From: a virus
Reading direction: 5' to 3' (one strand)
Virus record (IMG/VR): IMGVR_UViG_3300024496_000028
Span: 1 to 64,000 of that record
Length of the DNA: 64,000 bases
The notes beneath the pieces were generated by a model that was not told the DNA's origin, searched no databases, and saw only the letters and a program-made list of their open reading frames with translations. The translations under genes were made by a program, and so were the position numbers. Positions 38,746 through 49,500 of the stretch are shown here, in pieces; position 1 is the stretch's first letter; each line of letters opens with the position of its first letter.

Positions 38746-41436
38746 TTATATTATTTCTCCACGTTGCGGAAATGCTAGATATTTATCCTGTAGTATTCCG
38801 TCGGTAGAATCAATCAGATATCGATCTACTTCAAAGTCTATGGTTTTAAAATCGAAATCGCTTAGATTCTTTATGTTTATTATGATGTCATCTGCTGCTC
38901 CTGGTAAACAGTAGCAGATAGGCATCGCACTAACCCATCCAGGTTCTACGAAACTAGATTCCTGTATGCTTCTCATCCAAAGCGGCAGATAGGTTCGATC
39001 ATTAAGGCCTGTACTTTTGATACGTTTTCTCATATTTTTGATACTGTTTGGCCATATTGTCTGTACATCTCTATCACTAGCAAGAAAGTTATTGCTGTCT
39101 ACTCTGATAGTATCAACATCGACTCTCACAGGTCGATTTATATTATCTGGAAGATTTATCTGTCTACTGATGCTCTTGCCATTTTTTACTAGATCGTCGA
39201 CTACATCGACATAGACTACTTCGTAAATAATTTCTTGTGTCGTAGGATCTTTAGCGACAGCTTTTTTGATGTCACCGAATTTCAATCTTTTGTTATAGTG
39301 ATTCCTGCTGACAGCTTCAACAAACATATCTATGTTAGAACTTTGTATACCGGCATAAACTAACATAGTCAAACTGTCCTGTATACCAAATGCCGGATCC
39401 CCATATCTATAAATTTTTTCGGGATTGAAAATAGTGGTGTCAGATATAAATGTGTACCAACGATCTCTTTTGCTTTTTTTCTGTAATACCTTGAAACTGA
39501 GATTGCTGTAAACTATATCACTGATACCTGATACAACTATCTTAAAAGTTTTAGATGAACTGGAATAATTGTAGATATCTCTAGCAGCAACTACAAATGT
39601 AAATTCTTTATCAAATGATGTTAATGTATTATCAAATGTAACATTAAAATCTCTTTCACTACTACCGTCATAATTATAAAATCTTGTTAAACCGCGTGTA
39701 ATGTTCGTAGTCGTATTGCCATCAAGAGTGAGAAAATTTGTTGATAAGGAGTCCCCATTATCTACGGTTATGTTGCCACTACCGGATGCTGAGCCACCAT
39801 CTAAGTCATAGATAAAACCAGTTGAATTGAATGTTCCGATTTGTCTAACTTTTCCAATGATTTCGCCAGTTGATAGTAAAGTAAGACCTGGAGGTAAAAC
39901 TCCTTTTCCGGGTACTAGTTGATAAGTTACTAGACCGTTTCTTAGTAATGATTCAGCTTCGATTACTAATTGGCTATCTTTATTTGGACTGATTGATCCA
40001 AGTTCAGCAGGTGATATCCATTTGATACCCGTCTCAAGCTCACCGATAGTCTTGATAGTGAATGTTCTAATACTACTGGCCTGTGTTCCTGATGGATAGG
40101 TAGTAGTAGCCACCACACTGAATTCAAATGTTTCTGTTATTCTGGGTTGATACGGTACTTTGCCTGTTAATTTTCCTTCTATCGTATCTAATACCATGCC
40201 TTTAGGCACCACGCTTGGAGTTCCGAAAAGTATTTCAGATCCTTTGGGTATCTTGCCATTTATTCTTGGATCTACGTAAATTCTATACTTGTTATTGCCT
40301 TGATATACGATATTGTCGATAGAATATGATCCAAGTGTGCTATCAGTAAATGTGGCTACATCATAGACCGATATCAGTTGTTTTTTATTAGGAACAGGAT
40401 AATCACCAGCCACGGTTGGTTTTATTTGTACATCTAAGTATGTGTCGGTATCTCTAACTATAGATAGAGTTTCTGCTCTTATCTGAGGATTGATATCATT
40501 TAATCTAAAAGTGATTGTACCTGGCCATGTATCTGGGTGGAACACTTCTAGATTTAAAGTAACATAATTATTAGCTCGTCTTGTGCCTAGATCGGGTTCA
40601 GTGATCCATATAGGAGCTCTTACATATGTGTTGTCGGCTCTGAATATACCAGTTCCTACTTGCATTATGGTATTATCTGATTTCAAGAAATCTTCGCTGA
40701 CTACATAGATTTTAAAAGTTCTTCTTTCGTCATGTAATCCATCTGAGGCTACTACAACGAATTGATAAAATCTAGTCAACTTTCTTGGAAACATTACAGC
40801 ATCAAAGTAATCAAATGTCTGTACGTCGAACCCGAAACTATCAAAACCGTTGATAGGTAAAGCACCTAGATCATATGGTTCTGAATCATATAAATTCCTG
40901 TCATAGTTAGAATTATAAATTTTATTTTCTAGAGCAAAAATTGGTTTTGTAAAACCTGAAATCCTACCAGTTGATGACAATGTGAGACCTGGGGGAAGTT
41001 CCCCACCGTCGAATGGTATGTAGTATTCTATTTTGTCGCCTGCCGGAATGTCAGGATCTAAAGCTAATAGTTGGAAATCAACTTTGTCGTTATCAAGCAC
41101 AAAGTATGTGTAATTAGGACCTACCGGTAAAAGTCCGTCTGGTGTAACCCAAAATGGTTCATCTGCCCCTAACACTGTTATTTCGAATGTTCTATCTTTT
41201 TTATCTACACTGTCACTAGCTCGGATAACAAATCTAGAAGTAATTGGTTTCTTAACTTCGAATGGAGTACCTACTATGGTATTATTTTCTAATCGTAGCC
41301 CGAGAGGTAATGAACCTGATATCAGCTTATAAGTGACAGCAGATACGCCAGAGCTGGCAGAAAGAACTATATTTTGTTTAGTTCTTTCATTTAATGTACC
41401 TAAGGTACCAGCTGGAGTATTCCATGTTACAGCCAT
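38746..41436 (-). CDS. Large tail protein with Ig-like (He_PIG) repeats (896 aa)
   Basis: Several repeats with the P-x-G-L-x-L-x-x-x-x-G-x-I-x-G pattern of bacterial Ig-like domains are seen: GSLPLGLRLENNTIVGTP (near 40), ELPPGLTLSSTGRISGF (near 155) and LPPGLTLLSTGEIIGKV (near 520). These domains are common in phage adhesins. It would be part of a host-recognition fibre. No catalytic motif. Confidence 0.75.
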   Translation of the reverse strand: MAVTWNTPAGTLGTLNERTKQNIVLSASSGVSAVTYKLISGSLPLGLRLENNTIVGTPFEVKKPITSRFVIRASDSVDKKDRTFEITVLGADEPFWVTPDGLLPVGPNYTYFVLDNDKVDFQLLALDPDIPAGDKIEYYIPFDGGELPPGLTLSSTGRISGFTKPIFALENKIYNSNYDRNLYDSEPYDLGALPINGFDSFGFDVQTFDYFDAVMFPRKLTRFYQFVVVASDGLHDERRTFKIYVVSEDFLKSDNTIMQVGTGIFRADNTYVRAPIWITEPDLGTRRANNYVTLNLEVFHPDTWPGTITFRLNDINPQIRAETLSIVRDTDTYLDVQIKPTVAGDYPVPNKKQLISVYDVATFTDSTLGSYSIDNIVYQGNNKYRIYVDPRINGKIPKGSEILFGTPSVVPKGMVLDTIEGKLTGKVPYQPRITETFEFSVVATTTYPSGTQASSIRTFTIKTIGELETGIKWISPAELGSISPNKDSQLVIEAESLLRNGLVTYQLVPGKGVLPPGLTLLSTGEIIGKVRQIGTFNSTGFIYDLDGGSASGSGNITVDNGDSLSTNFLTLDGNTTTNITRGLTRFYNYDGSSERDFNVTFDNTLTSFDKEFTFVVAARDIYNYSSSSKTFKIVVSGISDIVYSNLSFKVLQKKSKRDRWYTFISDTTIFNPEKIYRYGDPAFGIQDSLTMLVYAGIQSSNIDMFVEAVSRNHYNKRLKFGDIKKAVAKDPTTQEIIYEVVYVDVVDDLVKNGKSISRQINLPDNINRPVRVDVDTIRVDSNNFLASDRDVQTIWPNSIKNMRKRIKSTGLNDRTYLPLWMRSIQESSFVEPGWVSAMPICYCLPGAADDIIINIKNLSDFDFKTIDFEVDRYLIDSTDGILQDKYLAFPQRGEII

Positions 41437-41445
41437 ACGAATTCC

Positions 41446-42855
41446 TTAGAAGGTTGACGACTGGATAGATATTCTTGACCAAATACTTGTGCTTCCGTCA
41501 TAAAATCCGCTACAGATATAGAAGTAAGTATTATCTAGAGTGACCATTCCGGGAACACTGCCTGGATAACCTACTGATGTAGTTGGGACAACAGAACTTA
41601 CTGTAAGTGTTGGCTGTCCTGGATTATAGAATGTAACTTCATCACCATTTAATCCGTGACCTGCGCTGATAGCAAAAGTTTCTGTAGCTGTTATAACATT
41701 GCCTACTACCGACAACACAGTTCGTTCACTTACTCCTGGTAAGCTGAATACAGCACCTGGTAATATGTTTGTAGGATCGTCGACTGTAAATGTGGTCCTA
41801 GATCCTGCTGGGATATTACCCGACAATGTGGTCGTGATAGGTAAAGCGTTCCACACACCGTTTTTAACTACGATGTGATTGCTGTTTTCGTCAATTTTAA
41901 TATCAAGGCCGTATTGTCTTACGACGCCTATATCTTTTTCTACTCCGAGATTGATTCTATCTGATAGATATACTCTTTTGAATTTTTGGTAAGCTATAGA
42001 ACCTAGATTAGTAACTCCATCTACTTTTGGAATGACATCGTCTACGATTGTATTTCTTAGATTAATACTAACATCGTTACCATCTATTAATGGTGCTCCT
42101 CCCAAACCTGAATTATTTGGAAATACAGAACCATAATGATCGCCTCTGGTCTGTCCGCCGAAGGCAGCATCTGTACCATCGGTTCCTGTAGTCATCACAG
42201 TTTGACCGCCTGTAGATTTTAACAGTCCTGTTAGATTTCCGCTAACATTGCCAGTTACGTTTCCGATTACAGGACCAGTATGTGTGCCATTGCTGCTACC
42301 AGTTAAGTTACCACTAACATCACCAGTCAAGTTTCCATAAAATGTACCGTAGATCTTTCCGCTGGTGCCATCTACTATAAGTGTACTATCATCAGCAAAC
42401 ACAGAACCATTTAGATCACCGTGAACATTGCCTTGTAGATTTGACACTACGTTGGTTGCGTTGACAGTATTGGCCCAAAGATTTTGCCAACGCTTGCTGG
42501 TAGTACCTAGGTCGTATGTGTTGTTAGTATTTGGGATTATGTCTGAATTAATGTCTGCTTGAAATACCACATTGTCTGTACTCGCATTACCTAATGTAAT
42601 ATCACCATCGGCAGTGATAGTGCCGCTGGCATGTATGTTACCACTAATGTCGATATTACCAGTACCTACAATATCATGACCATTTAGGTTGATATCGTTG
42701 ATGATGCTGCTACCTGATGATAAAAATTTTCCACCTACAGTAGATCCGTCACCTATGTATAACGACTTTGTATCTGTCGTAAAAATTAATTCACCTGCCG
42801 CTGGGGTAATGGTTAACCTTTCTGCGTTGGTTCCTCTGCGTATCTTTAGGGCCAT
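41446..42855 (-). CDS. Tail-fibre protein with Mtd-like N-terminal domain (469 aa)
   Basis: The start MALKIRRGTNAERLTITPAA and GELIFTTDTKSLYIGDGSTV matches the small N-terminal domain that joins fibre proteins to the tail (major tropism determinant type). Short glycine-rich repeats follow (GNVHGDLNGS, GDVSGNLTGS, GNVTGNVSGNLTG). The C-terminal part is beta-rich and likely the receptor-binding region. Ribosome binding site GGAGAAAAAGG. Confidence 0.75.
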   Translation of the reverse strand: MALKIRRGTNAERLTITPAAGELIFTTDTKSLYIGDGSTVGGKFLSSGSSIINDINLNGHDIVGTGNIDISGNIHASGTITADGDITLGNASTDNVVFQADINSDIIPNTNNTYDLGTTSKRWQNLWANTVNATNVVSNLQGNVHGDLNGSVFADDSTLIVDGTSGKIYGTFYGNLTGDVSGNLTGSSNGTHTGPVIGNVTGNVSGNLTGLLKSTGGQTVMTTGTDGTDAAFGGQTRGDHYGSVFPNNSGLGGAPLIDGNDVSINLRNTIVDDVIPKVDGVTNLGSIAYQKFKRVYLSDRINLGVEKDIGVVRQYGLDIKIDENSNHIVVKNGVWNALPITTTLSGNIPAGSRTTFTVDDPTNILPGAVFSLPGVSERTVLSVVGNVITATETFAISAGHGLNGDEVTFYNPGQPTLTVSSVVPTTSVGYPGSVPGMVTLDNTYFYICSGFYDGSTSIWSRISIQSSTF

Positions 42856-42867
42856 CCTTTTTCTCCG

Positions 42868-43545
42868 TTAAATCGTTCCGAGATCGAGTTCATAGGTACC
42901 TGGACTTGTTACTGTACCAAAATCCCAATCGAGCTGTGAAAATAAAAATTCTGTTGCGTTTATATAATTTCCTTGAGTTATCGAACCAAAGTTATAATCG
43001 AATACTCCTGAAATTAATGCTTGGCTGTTGTAGCCTAATAGATTACCGAATAAATTTGTAGCGGTAATATTTCCTGTTATGTTTATATTACCTAAACCTA
43101 ATAGACTGTGTCCGTTTAAATTTAGGTCTTCTTCTAGATTGACTGCTACTAGGTTAGCATCGAACACTATAGTATTTCCAGACTTAGTGATTACAATATT
43201 GTTTCCGCCCTGGAAAGTAACCTCTGTAGTTGGACTGATAGCATCCACATTACCGTTACTAGTTACTATACTATTAAATGTGTTTTGTAAAGGAGAATTA
43301 ATAGTGATGTTATCAGTATTTTCTACAAGATTAATATTAGTTCCAGCTACTAATGATCTCATTTCGAGATTATAATTAGACTTTTGCTTGAAGATCCTAG
43401 CACCTGAACCTAGGTTTTTTCCAGTAACACTCAGTTGGTTATCTAAAGTCGCGAAATTAGCATTGACTTTTTGGAAAGCCGCACGAAGATCGTCTCCGAG
43501 ACCGTCATTGACAAAATTACCTATGTTGATCGATGTTATGCTCAT
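42868..43545 (-). CDS. Tail-fibre-associated protein with NDGxGD start (225 aa)
   Basis: The start SINIGNFVNDGLGDDLRAAF and QKVNANFATLD is closely similar to that of the next, giant gene and shows a shared attachment motif. The remainder is beta-rich. A late box lies at 43564-43571 with AAAGGTAATAAA before the ATG. Confidence 0.65.
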   Translation of the reverse strand: MSITSINIGNFVNDGLGDDLRAAFQKVNANFATLDNQLSVTGKNLGSGARIFKQKSNYNLEMRSLVAGTNINLVENTDNITINSPLQNTFNSIVTSNGNVDAISPTTEVTFQGGNNIVITKSGNTIVFDANLVAVNLEEDLNLNGHSLLGLGNINITGNITATNLFGNLLGYNSQALISGVFDYNFGSITQGNYINATEFLFSQLDWDFGTVTSPGTYELDLGTI

Positions 43546-43563
43546 TTTATTACCTTTACCCTA

Positions 43564-43571
43564 TATTTATC
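43564..43571 (-). promoter_or_regulatory. Late promoter box GATAAATA
   Basis: Minus-strand GATAAATA followed by TAGGGTAAAGG, 19 bases ahead of the ATG at 43545 in the gap after the giant tail gene. Confidence 0.6.
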
Positions 43572-43579
43572 CTAGTTTT

Positions 43580-46500
43580 TTATAACCTGCCTACGGCAAC
43601 TTCGATCGTACCAATTCTATCGCTGTCGTAATTTTCTAGGGCTTTACCTATGATTGTTCCTGGTTTAGCTTCTTCGCCGGAAGAAATAGCTACACCCGGA
43701 ATCTGGCTAGAAACTATGAGATCTCCTTTGGAAATTTTGCCTACTACCTTACATGGCACACGGCCTTGTAGTGCGACACATACTCTAGTGCCTGGGCATT
43801 CTCCGTTCATCACATAAGCCGGATTAGTAGAAACCACACCGGCTATTCTAGTAGTAGCTGCTTTGCTGCTCTTAGTGACTTCGGCAGAGCCTCCAAATTC
43901 TACTATCGTACCTGGTTCGTATTCTTGATCACTTGTATACCATTCTGCTAAGTCGGCCCATGTGGCTGAGAATCTACTGCCCGAACCTATAGACCAGTTA
44001 CCGACAATCTGTCCAGTATTTGCTGCTGCGCCTGTTGATAATGTTCCGCCATTATTAACATTAATTGTACCTGCGTTACTACCGGTGGCATCCCAAAAAT
44101 TGTGAATAGTAGCATAATAAGCATTGTATTGATATGCTGCCGATGTACCGGTGTTTAATCTTATAGCAGTATTACCGTTACCATCTCTGAGAGCAACATA
44201 ATATGCTTGAGAACCTGCGTTATCTAATACTCGAGATAGTACAGTTGATGTTGTGCTGTTAACAGTCATCTTGATACCAAGTGAACCGACAGCATTAATT
44301 GATCCACCACCTGCCAGCGTAATTTCACCACTACTGGTCAATCCTGTAACAGATACAGCGCCTGCCGAAAATCCGTTTGAAGCATCTCTTTGTACTAGAT
44401 TCAAACCACCTACAGCAGTTGTAGAACTGTAACCGATTGTGCTAAATTTGCCAGAGCCAGTACCAGTAGCTGTTCTAACCACAGCACCTACTGATGGAAC
44501 TTCTGCTCTGCTTAGACCGTCGCCGTCTTCTACGATAGTTCTAGCGTCAACGGGAACCGGAGCTCCGATAGCGGTTCCACTAGCAGGTGTTGCTCTTCTT
44601 GCCAACACCTTTGTGCTGTTTCCAGACAATGATTGATTGTCAGTGGCATCATAAACACTAGGATCGATGTATGCCAGCTTGGTAAATCTAACACCACTAG
44701 TAGTAGAAGTCGAATCATTCAAGCTCAAGAAACCGTTAGCACTAACTGTGAACACAGCCGAATCGGCAGCTGATAACAGACCGAACGATCTTACTCGTAT
44801 AGTAGAACTTAGTGTGCCAGACGGTATAGCTAGTGCTATATCGAATGTGTTAGTAGTCACATTGTAAACGGTCCATTGACCGTTTAAAGAAGTTATTGAA
44901 GTCTCACCTGAAATGACAACGCTTTCTCCATTAACAAATCCGTGTAATGTGGCTGTCAGTGTTACTCGAGGAGCTCCTACTGTTTGATTGGTGTAAGAAG
45001 TTATCTGTAGACCATCCGCAGCTTTTGCTTTTAGAGTGTTAAGATTTAACTTGTATTGACCGATAGCAGCAGTGTAAGCTATATTGTTATCAGTAACATA
45101 ATTTGAAGCAAGGGTAGATGTTAATGTAGTTCCGCTTCTGTTTAGAGTTATAGCACCAGTAACAGTGGCTTTTGTAAAGCCGGCAGCAGTACCAGTGAAT
45201 GTCAATAGGTCACCGCTGCTTGCTCCAGTAGTCGTACCATCCTCTAGATTCAACAGCTTCATGTAATTTCTTGGAACAGCATCATTCGCTGATGTTGGAC
45301 TAGCAACATTTATGATTCTGTTGTTGTTAAGGTCCATAGGACCTTTCATGCCCAATGTACCATCTAGAGCCATATACCCCGGACCAACCAAACCTGTAGT
45401 TACTATGGTGCCGCTGTTAGATAGACCTAGTCTAGAATCGATATAGGTTCTAACAGCATTAGATGTAGGTGTAGAAGTAGATGGAGCAGGTCCTGTTCCA
45501 CCTAAGGTTGTATCGTTTGAGAACTCGTTAATTTCAACGCCGCTCTTCAATCTTAGAGTTTCGATACCAGCCAAGTTGATTTTGGCGCTCAGGGTCAAAT
45601 TACCTGTACCTTGATCAACACCGAAGAAGTCACCGACTTTGAATGTACCGTTTTGGTCTGTGCTTACATAGAACACACGACCCTTGTTTTGTTCTAGAAC
45701 TTGTTTAGCTACATCAGGGGTGTTAGCCGGCGGACCAAAAATATCTGATGGATAGTTAGTGTCTGCGTAGCTACCAGTTCCTATATCCAAGAAGTCCACG
45801 CTAGTGGCTCTCATAGTAGAAATATTAACGGTGACAGTTCCTGTAGCACCACCTCTTATACCTGCGTTGAGTGACACATTGCTGGCACTGTTATTGATGC
45901 TGTAAGTTAATCCGCCCATGGCACTGACAGTACCACCGCTGGTAAATGTAGTATATCCGGTACTGTTGACTGCGGTTGTTAACGCACTATCTGAATACAA
46001 TTCAAAACTATCAAATGATCTGATCACTGTAGAAACAGAACCAGTAGCGTTGCTAAGTGTAGCAGTAGTACCACCCCAAATATATCCGGAAGCAGTAGTC
46101 AATGTCACTGGGGTCGTACCGCTGATAGTGGCAGTTATCGTAATATGTGTAGTATCTGGTATAGATAGAACATAATATGTAGTACCACTAACGATACCGC
46201 CAAACCCTGTACCATAGAAGATGATAGCTTGATTCAGCGATAGCTTGCTGGTATCGTCGACTACTATCTGATTAGGTCTTGATGGGTCTGTAGAAACGAT
46301 TGTTGCCGTAGCATTGATCCTGTACGTGCTCACTGTGATTGTTGTAGAATTAATCACACGATGGACGAAATAGTCTTGTATGCTGACCAATCCGCCTATA
46401 GATCCAGAAACTATCACAGCCTGTCCAGTAGCCAGCGCAGGTGTAGACACTGCTGATCCTAAAGTTACATAATTAGTTCCGGCAGCAGTGGCAGTTATAT

Positions 46501-49500
46501 TGACAGTGTTAGTCTGTCTCTTGATATAGTAATAGTTTGAACCTGAGAAATTCAACTCTGTCATACCACCGACGCCGGTGAATTTGACCTTCTTGCCGTC
46601 TGTCATCATGTGGGCCTGTGTAGTAGTGACTACAGCAGGATTGGCCTTGGTAACCGCGCTGACCGTTCCTCGAGCAGTAGCAGCATTAGGATTAGTGACG
46701 TTGTTAAATGTAACCTTGGCATAAGCATTTGGTAGACCGGTATTAACCAGCGTATATCCTGTTATTTCGTATATAGAGTCTTGATAACCAAATATCTGTC
46801 CTCCTGTTCCTGTTGTACTAGGATATACAGTATAACCTGTAGTTTGATAAGTCAGTCTCGCAGCGTTAGCTGTGCTTAAAGGTTGGATAGCTATATAATC
46901 ATCGCCAGCATTGCCGAAACCTGGAGGTATAGTAAATGTTGTATCATTTTTCTTGACAGGTAACGAAACATAACTGAATCCGTCTCTAGTGGTCACTAAC
47001 ACATCTTTGTCTGCTGCTCCGACATCTAGATATGGGTTAAACGCAGTTACTCTGATAACGTTGGCAGTTGATTCTGAAAATACTAGAGCAGTGCTTGGTC
47101 TTGTGCTTACGATGGCATCTTTACCACTAATGACCAATTCACCGCTTTGTCTTATGATCAATGATTTGCTGGTCAAATCGTTGGCGATACCAGTGACTCC
47201 CGAAGCACTAGTCACATTAGCTAATGAAAGCGCAGCAACACCGGTTGGTAAACCTGTTGTGGATACACCTACTACGTTGTATGTTCTCCAACCTAATGTA
47301 ACTCCTGCTCCAGAATCGCCTGTATGATCAATGTCGACGACACAGCCATTTCGAGGTAGATATGAATAATTGGTCACATAAAGAGTTAACGATCCCTTGG
47401 CATTGCTAATAGACAGTAGAGCATTTTCATAAGATGTAGCTGTCTGGGCTAGCGGAAATTTTAGATTGACTGAATCTGGTACTTCATTAGGGTCAGCACC
47501 TTCTGCCCTTAAACCATACACACCGTTACAGCATGAGCCACCCACTGAACGTATCTGACCACCGTTGAGTGAGTAGTAGGCTGTGTAGCAGTAATAGGTA
47601 AACAGCGACACAGATTCGATCAAACCGTTATTGTTGGCAAAAATTCCATAGCCCAAGTCATTGACCTGTGTAAAGTCGTTGTTCAACATTGACTTGTTAC
47701 CAGGTGTTCTTAAGATAACTTTACCACCGACCATGGCATTATATGGAGTATCTAACACGCAGTTATATTGTGGATAGATATCAGGCACAGTGGTACTATC
47801 ACCGCCTGCTGCGATAGTATTAATATAACCTACAGCAGTGTCTATAGTACCTGTGCTAGTTCCTGTTAGTACTTTAGCGTTGGTTAGATCTACACCTGAT
47901 AGTGTTAGGTCTTTAGTCTGGTAGAACTGAATAGTATGGCTGGACCCACTGCCTGATCCTGTGATATTGATTGCCAATGCTGTAGAAAGACCTTTTTCTG
48001 CGGCTACTATCAGATCAAATGATTCGAACAGTTGAATAGTGTCAGCATCTATCACATAAACATAATATGGATCTACAGTTGATAAGGTACCAAAATCTGT
48101 GGTAATAGAAGACCCACCGCCGTTGCTATATTGTACCTTAGATCCATTAGTAAATGGGTGCGAAGGTAGTGTTATTGTATTTGCTGATATAGAAACAGCA
48201 GATGAGGGATTGAAAGTCTGTTTGCTACGTAAAGGACTTATGGTGATGTTCTGTATAATATCGGTTATAGTAGAACCTATAAAATTAACAGCATCTGTTT
48301 CGGCAGGAATTTGATCCTGCGCATATACCAATACTCCTTGTCTGTAGTAAGAATATCCTGCTCTTAGAGATTCTGTAAAATCTCCAAACATGTCTATAGC
48401 AATAGCATCAACTATAAGTCCAACATCTCGCTTACAAGTGTCTTTAAGATAATTTAGTGAAGGATAATATTGATCGACAAATTTAACAGTTTCTACCTGT
48501 ATGAGTTCTTTGTTAGCCTGTATCAAGGCCTTGGCCTTATACATAGCTTCTCCGTATTGAACAATATTAGCTATGATTTCAAAACAGTTGTCAACGATAG
48601 TTTGAGCAGTGGCACCATCAGTGATCGACGGAATAGTAGTTTGTCCTGCGCTGCCTAGCACAGGTGTAAACAGTTCTTGTTTGATACATTTTATCGCGAT
48701 ATCTCTAGCATGTCTTATAGCTGCGGCAGTCTGTGTTACTTGACCGGCAATGATAGTAGAACCACTAGAAAAATATAGTCTACCTGCTTGTGAGCTATGT
48801 CTATAACCGCCATATAGAAGGTCTTCCATGACAGCATCAACGATCAGTCCTACATCTCTATAACAAATATCTTCGTCATAGTTTAGATTAGGAAATCCAC
48901 TAGGTGAATTGATCCATGCTATGGTTTCTGTTTGTATGAATGTTTTGTTAGCAGCCAGCAGAGTCTTAGCGCCAAAATATGGTGTTTCTACTCTAGTCGC
49001 TAAGGTAATCCTATATAAATCACTGCCGAACACAAATGATGTTGGTAGCTGAGGTTCTCTGTAAAGACCACCGATAGTGATCTTATATCCGTCATCGCTC
49101 TTATCTAGTAGCACACCGGGCATGTTAGCTACGAATCCATCGACGTATTGTCCACCAGCAAATCTCTTGGCATTAGTGCTGCCAGTAAAACTTGATCCAA
49201 CTTGCATGTATGGTGACTTGGCAGATATCTGACCTTCGGGGTCAAGTACCATCATGAATCCGCCGTGACCTTGAACACTCATGTTACGTACAACAACAGC
49301 GTCATTGGCTAAGAACACATCCATTTCGTCGTTATTCTTGGGAGTGCTTGAGTAGTCCAGCGGATCTGTTAGATAGTGATAACCGTATTCTGTGGTCGAG
49401 ACACGGATTCCGTCGATGATAGGATCTCTACGGAAATATAATCTAGCCCAAGGGGATCTGCTGATTCCTGGTTTTGGTCTGATCTGGACACGTCTAAATT

